64,000 bases of DNA from Manis javanica. Taxonomy: Eukaryota; Chordata; Mammalia; Pholidota; Manidae. Below, one piece after another: positions 60,365 through 64,000 of the stretch. The stretch spans positions 11,372,001 through 11,436,000 of the forward strand of contig NC_133158.1 of assembly GCF_040802235.1 (NCBI RefSeq), read 5' to 3'. How positions within the stretch are numbered: position 1 is the stretch's first letter; every line of letters starts with the position of its first letter. The notes below the pieces were generated by a model. The model made no database searches. It was not told the DNA's origin and was given only the letters and a program-made list of their open reading frames with translations. The translations under genes were made by a program, and so were the position numbers.

Positions 60365-60615
60365 ACACGGTGTAGTGGTTAAGAGCTCTGACTTGTCTTG
60401 TTTTTTTTGGGGTGTTTTGCTTGTGTTTGTTTGTTTCTCTGACTTTTTAGAATTCAACTCTGGCTTCATTATCCCATAGCTGTAGAAACTTGAGCAGGCC
60501 TCTTCCCTTCCATGGCTCTCAACTTCCTCACCTCTAAAATAAAGAATAATAGTACTACTAACCCACAGGGGTTTTGTGACTATGAATGATATAACCTTTA
60601 GAACAAATCCTGACC
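60365..60615 (+). repeat. MIR SINE with T/G-rich internal insert
   Basis: 'GTGTAGTGGTTAAGAGCTCT', then a T/G-rich insert (about 60395-60447). MIR resumes with 'GAATTCAACTCTGGCTTC', 'ACTTCCTCACCTCTAAAATA' and 'GTACTACTAACCCACAGGG'. Confidence 0.8.
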
Positions 60616-60739
60616 CAACAGTGTTCTTCTTATTATTCTCAGCAAGGTTAAGAGACCAAGGAAGGAAAAAAGTGTGGCGTTTCGAAGGAGAGGAGTCAGT
60701 ACTATTTATGACGAATTTGAGAAGCTCCGTTTGGGGGTT

Positions 60740-60875
60740 GTCTTTTTGGCAAAGGATCTCAGTGGAAAGAGCGCGAGTTGCAAAGGAACTTGAGCTGTGC
60801 TCCCCTGGCTAATTCAGACTAAGTCTATTTTCTACTTTTAAAATGGGCATAATAATTCGCTCCTGACCACATCCC
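60740..60875 (+). repeat. possible MIR fragment
   Basis: 'TTTTCTACTTTTAAAATGGG' followed by CATAATAATTCG fits the MIR core. The 5' part is weak. Confidence 0.45.
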
Positions 60876-61283
60876 GGGGCCGTGAGGGTCAAGATTCACT
60901 TGCTCCCCCATCCGCCCTGCAGCGGCGTTCCCTCAATCCGGGCCCTGTCCCGACTCCCAGGGCGCGCGACGCTGTTCAGCCTGTCCTCTGACGTGTCCCC
61001 ACACGGGGCACTGCCTGGCCTCGAGGAGAACGTTCCAGAAGGCTTGGGGGATGGTGGGCCAGTGTACAGGCTTTGGTGTTCAGAAGGCACCAGAACTCAC
61101 GCACCTGCTCGCGGAAGGTGTGGGTGCCTCTCTCTTACCTGGACACCCCCTTCTCCGGTCAGGAAACCGTCGAGGAGACGGCGCGGGCCGGCCTCCCTCG
61201 GGCGGCAGCCCAAAGTTTCCCCGGCACCTGGCGGCGCGCGGCTGAGGCGGAGCCGCCTCGCCACCCCCCGCGCGGCCTGCCGG

Positions 61284-61288
61284 CCAAT
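61284..61288 (+). promoter_or_regulatory. CCAAT box
   Basis: GGCCAATGG context, about 190 bases upstream of the ATG, inside the CpG island. Candidate NF-Y site. Confidence 0.55.
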
Positions 61289-61313
61289 GGCAGCCTTCCC
61301 CCGGCGGCTCGGC

Positions 61314-61336
61314 CGCCCCCTCCCCGCCCCGCCCCT
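61314..61336 (+). promoter_or_regulatory. GC-box cluster (Sp1-type)
   Basis: Stacked CCGCCCC/CCCCGCCCC units between the CCAAT box and the ATG. Candidate Sp/KLF sites of the SYNPR promoter. Confidence 0.6.
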
Positions 61337-61472
61337 CGGCTGGCGCGCCCGCCTCCCGGCGGCTGGCTTCGCGGAGCGCAGAGCCGAGCCCAGCGTCGGG
61401 CAGCCCGCGCCGGCCGCGCTCCTCCCCGGACCGTGGAGACGCTCGGATTTCGCCTGCCCCGGGACCGCGGCT

Positions 61473-61490
61473 ATGGACCCCGTGAGTCAG
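61473..61490 (+). CDS. SYNPR: synaptoporin, coding exon 1 (MDPVSQ)
   Basis: Synaptoporin is a four-pass membrane protein of synaptic vesicles, in the synaptophysin family. This exon gives the first six residues, MDPVSQ, which as I recall match the start of the long synaptoporin isoform. The ATG has G at -3 and G at +4, a strong start context. The exon closes with CAG followed by a GTAAGG donor at 61491, and the intron is phase 0. An open frame extends upstream in frame to 60882, but it lies in promoter DNA and I do not regard it as coding. The paralogue synaptophysin has a similar short start, ending VVNQ, before its next block. Confidence 0.88.
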
Positions 61491-61568
61491 GTAAGGACCG
61501 ACCTGGGCGGCGCGGCGGCGCGGCGGGACCCCGCGGCCCCCGCCTCACGCTCTGCCTTTCCCTCCCAG
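61491..61568 (+). other. SYNPR: SYNPR intron 1 (78 bases)
   Basis: Begins GTAAGG and ends in a pyrimidine-rich stretch (CTCTGCCTTTCCCTCCCAG). Reading through it keeps a frame open but gives no synaptoporin-like peptide, whereas removing it joins MDPVSQ to LASAGTF. Very short and very GC-rich. Confidence 0.88.
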
Positions 61569-61634
61569 CTGGCCTCGGCGGGCACCTTCCGGGCGCTGAA
61601 GGAGCCCCTCGCCTTCCTGCGGGCCCTGGAACTG
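61569..61634 (+). CDS. SYNPR: synaptoporin, coding exon 2 (N-terminal cytoplasmic segment)
   Basis: 66 bases, 22 codons, both borders phase 0. The peptide starts LASAGTFRALKEP and ends FLRALEL. This is the short cytoplasmic N-terminus just before the first membrane span (usually LFAIFAF...), which must be in a later exon outside the window. Synaptophysin has the related LVAGGQFRVVKEP in the same place. The donor after CTG is GTGAGT. One residue, Ala in TFRALKEP, is Val in the form I recall from human, a single-base type change (GTG to GCG). Residues after this exon cannot be seen here. The gene is partial only because the window ends. Confidence 0.92.
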
Positions 61635-64000
61635 GTGAGTAGCGGGTGTGCGCGGGGAGGGGCCGAGGCGCGACCCCCGCGCGGGGAGAGGTCGGGCGGG
61701 CGGCTGTCTGCTCGGCTCCGCTCAGGGCCCGGAGTTCACCTCCTACCTTCAGTTCTGCCCCGTCCCGGGTGCCCTTCCGGGATGGCGGGGACAGGGTAGA
61801 GGGACCCCGCTTGCAGGCGGGAGCGCGACCGGGCTTCGCCGGCGCTGCGACGAGGCGTCCCCTCCGCGCGCGGCTCGCGGACACGAGGGGCCGGAAAGGC
61901 GCCCCGCGAGCCTGGGGAGGGGCGGGGACGGCGGCGAGGAGGGGCGCGCGGACCCCCGGAAGCGGGCGCGCTTGGCCGCGCTCGGAGAGTTGCTCCGCAC
62001 CCGGCCGCTGTGCCGGGACCGGGCTGCTGGGAGCGCCGTGGTCAGCCGCCCTGCCGGAGCGCCAGCGGCGGGCGCCGCGGGGCTGTGAGAGGCGCCGCCG
62101 TGCGAGCGGGACTCCCCCACTCCGTGCCGTTGTTTTGCTGCTCTGGCACTCCTCGAGGGCTATTCCGACTTTTCTCACAAGACCCCCGTCCCCACCACCA
62201 CCACAGCTTTATTTCTTCAGCGACGGGGTCTTAGGAAGTTAAATTACTCTTCTGTTTTTACCCTTAAAAAAAAAAAAAAAATCCTGACAGTCCTCTGCGA
62301 CCTATTGAGGCCCAGAAACAGTAATAATTCACGAGGCCACAGAGCAGTGGCATTGGCCTTGGTGATGGTTATTGAGAGTGAAATCTGCAGGTCACACATT
62401 GCCTCTTGCTAGGAGCCCTGAAAGGCAAGCGAACCTATCTGAACAGAAAGTTCAAAGCCCGTCATGTAGCATTAATCACAGGCCCTACCACCGACTAGCT
62501 GGGCAATTATGTGAGAGCGTGTTCTGTCCGCCCAGATCTTAGCTCCAAGGGCTAGTATCTGGCTTTGGTTGCACAACTGTGGTGCCTTGTTGATGTGGAC
62601 GATCGACAGGGTAATCACATCTGCCTTGTTTGTAGACCGGCATAAAAATACATAAAAATATCAAGTTGACAAGTCATCAAGACAGCATCTGAAAAGCTTG
62701 AACCAATGGCTCTGAGATGGTATTCGAGAATGGTTTTTCTTACAGCCAGACTAAACAAAGCAAGCGTGTTCAGTCCAGGAAACTTTCAGCTGGCTTCCTC
62801 AGCATTCTGTCCAAATTCATTCACTGAGCCATTTACTAAACATTCCCTGTGAAAGAGTGTTTGTTGTTTGGGGTTTTTTCAAAGCAGTAATAGCTCCATT
62901 GCCATTTTCTGACACATCTTATTGTCTCACATGGTCCCACAACTGAAACATTGCTTTGTATTCCTTTTCCTCCTGCTGCATGCAACATTGTTTCATGCCA
63001 CACTCACCACAAAGCCTCTTATGGTGTTTTTCGAAGTGTGGTGAACCTGGATGAATTTGTTTAAACTTCAGATTTCTGGACACCACATCAAAACATTGGG
63101 AAGATGTGTGCCCAGGAGTCTGCATTTTAACCAAGTTCCCTGGATAATTCTAATGCACTAAAGTGGGAGAACCAGCACCCTAAACTATGGAAGGTCCTTC
63201 TGAAACTCAAAAGCACTTTTTACCGTAAAGCTCTTGCTATTTCTGTTCATACTATATGGAACATCCTAACATCCCAATCCTAGAAGAAATGTTTGTCTCT
63301 TAACCTCAGCTTAAATATTATCTCCTTAATGAAGATTTCTTTCACATTTGCTCATCCCCCTTTCTTCTACCCCAAACTGAATGATTTACCTCATTTTTGG
63401 TCTTTCATTACATTTTATTAATTTATGAGAATGTATCATGCTACGTTATAGTTTTTTTCCTCCTGTGTGTGTATGTGTGTATAAGAGAGAGAAAAGAGCA
63501 ACAGAAAATTCATTATATTTAAAATATTTACACTCCTTCCTCTCTCTCTTCTAAGGCTCTATATAAAGGAAGGGCTTTTGCTTGTACATCAGTTACTAGC
63601 CTCTTGTTTGTGGAAAAGAAACTGAATAAGGGGCCAAAAAAAGATAAGTTTCTTACCTACCTTTTAAAAGAGCTAAGGAAGAGATATGAGAGCAGATAGA
63701 TAGAATTTTAGTTGCTGAGAGAAACTAACAAAAGTCGAGAAAGAAAGGAAATACATGTTATGTGCATGCAGTGGCTTGAGGAGCCACTCTGAGGTAGTTT
63801 TTCCTGTAGGAGATGACAGTGAAAGAGTGTGATCCCTTAGAGGGTGGGAAATTTGTTCTATTTGTTTCTGTTTTCTCCACTAGTGCCTTTCGTATTGCTT
63901 GGTAAATAGTAAGTGATCAGCAAAAAGTATAAATCGATCATGACATAGCACTGAAAATACCCCAGTTTTTCCTGTTCTATAGGAAAGCAGCTTTAAAATT
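61635..64000 (+). other. SYNPR: start of SYNPR intron 2
   Basis: Begins at the GTGAGT donor and runs to the window edge without a further synaptoporin exon. It is GC-rich to about 62120, then has an A16 run (62266-62281) and AT-rich intronic sequence with a MER5A. The MARVEL-type membrane exons expected next were not found. Confidence 0.8.
63030..63182 (+). repeat. MER5A-type hAT DNA transposon
   Basis: 'TTTCGAAGTGTGGTGAACCT', 'CCAGGAGTCTGCATTTTAAC' and 'TCTAATGCACTAAAGTGGGA' then GAACCAGCACC. MER5A layout, in SYNPR intron 2. Confidence 0.7.

Larger units (their letters stand above)
60880..62120. promoter_or_regulatory. SYNPR: CpG island with SYNPR promoter
   Basis: A sharp switch from AT-rich DNA to very GC- and CpG-rich DNA, covering the region upstream of the SYNPR start, both first exons, the short intron and the start of the next. 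No TATA box was seen, consistent with a CpG-island promoter. The island makes long overlapping open frames in several frames (for example 60882-61799, 61073-61642, 61471-62178 and 61646-62242). These are composition artefacts and are not called as genes. The transcription start probably lies between the GC boxes and the ATG, roughly 61340-61440 (inference). Confidence 0.9.

Noticed and set aside
60882-61472. N-terminal extension of synaptoporin upstream of MDPVSQ
   Set aside because: The frame is open but the region holds CCAAT and GC boxes, so it is probably promoter. The ATG at 61473 has a strong context and matches the known protein start.
60882-61799. 305-codon open frame covering the SYNPR start
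   Set aside because: It is open because the CpG island is poor in stop codons. The true coding part is two short exons, and the frame reads through a GT-AG intron and promoter DNA.
61471-62178. 235-codon open frame on the - strand and others at 61646-62242 and 61749-62120
   Set aside because: Rich in Arg, Pro, Gly and Ala, with no domain, and overlapping in several frames. Composition artefacts of the CpG island.

Overview
The window is nuclear DNA from a placental mammal. It is AT-rich, full of decayed interspersed repeats (MIR, L2, L1, HAL1, MER5A, MER20, MaLR LTRs), and contains one GC-rich CpG island. No bacterial-style operon, CRISPR array, rRNA or tRNA gene is visible. No Alu, B1 or carnivore, ruminant, horse or bat SINE was recognised. 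Together with the character of the one full-length L1 (5' UTR, ORF1 and 3' UTR), this suggests a non-primate, non-rodent mammal, possibly a laurasiatherian with little SINE activity. The species is inference and is not settled by the sequence.

The only protein-coding gene I can support is the 5' end of synaptoporin (SYNPR), on the + strand near the right end. A CpG island (about 60880-62120) contains a CCAAT box, stacked GC boxes and a well-placed ATG. Exon 1 codes for MDPVSQ (61473-61490). A 78-base GT-AG intron follows, then exon 2 (61569-61634), which codes for 22 residues of the synaptoporin N-terminus and ends at a GTGAGT donor. The rest of the gene lies beyond the window, and 61635-64000 is the start of the next intron.

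Everything left of the island is intergenic. Its main element is a full-length L1 on the - strand (30994-37100) with a 16-base target-site duplication and a TTTTT/AA insertion site. Both of its ORFs are broken. Older layers include an ERV solo LTR inside an L1 fragment (794-1310), a MaLR LTR inside an L2 (4646-5079), a MaLR LTR inside a MER20 (46528-46907) and a MIR inside a HAL1 (30578-30716). There are also decayed L1 pieces at about 23335-26230, 40915-41972 and 53780-54987, and many MIR and L2 copies.

Non-coding stretches worth attention are a 96-base perfectly alternating purine-pyrimidine tract (38991-39086), a 61-base tandem duplication (57364-57478), a TAAT-core cluster (19178-19308) and a CpG-retaining repeat-free segment (5736-6175). 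I found no convincing undescribed biological system. Repeat names come from recognising consensus-like sequence by eye, and their boundaries are approximate unless a junction is described.
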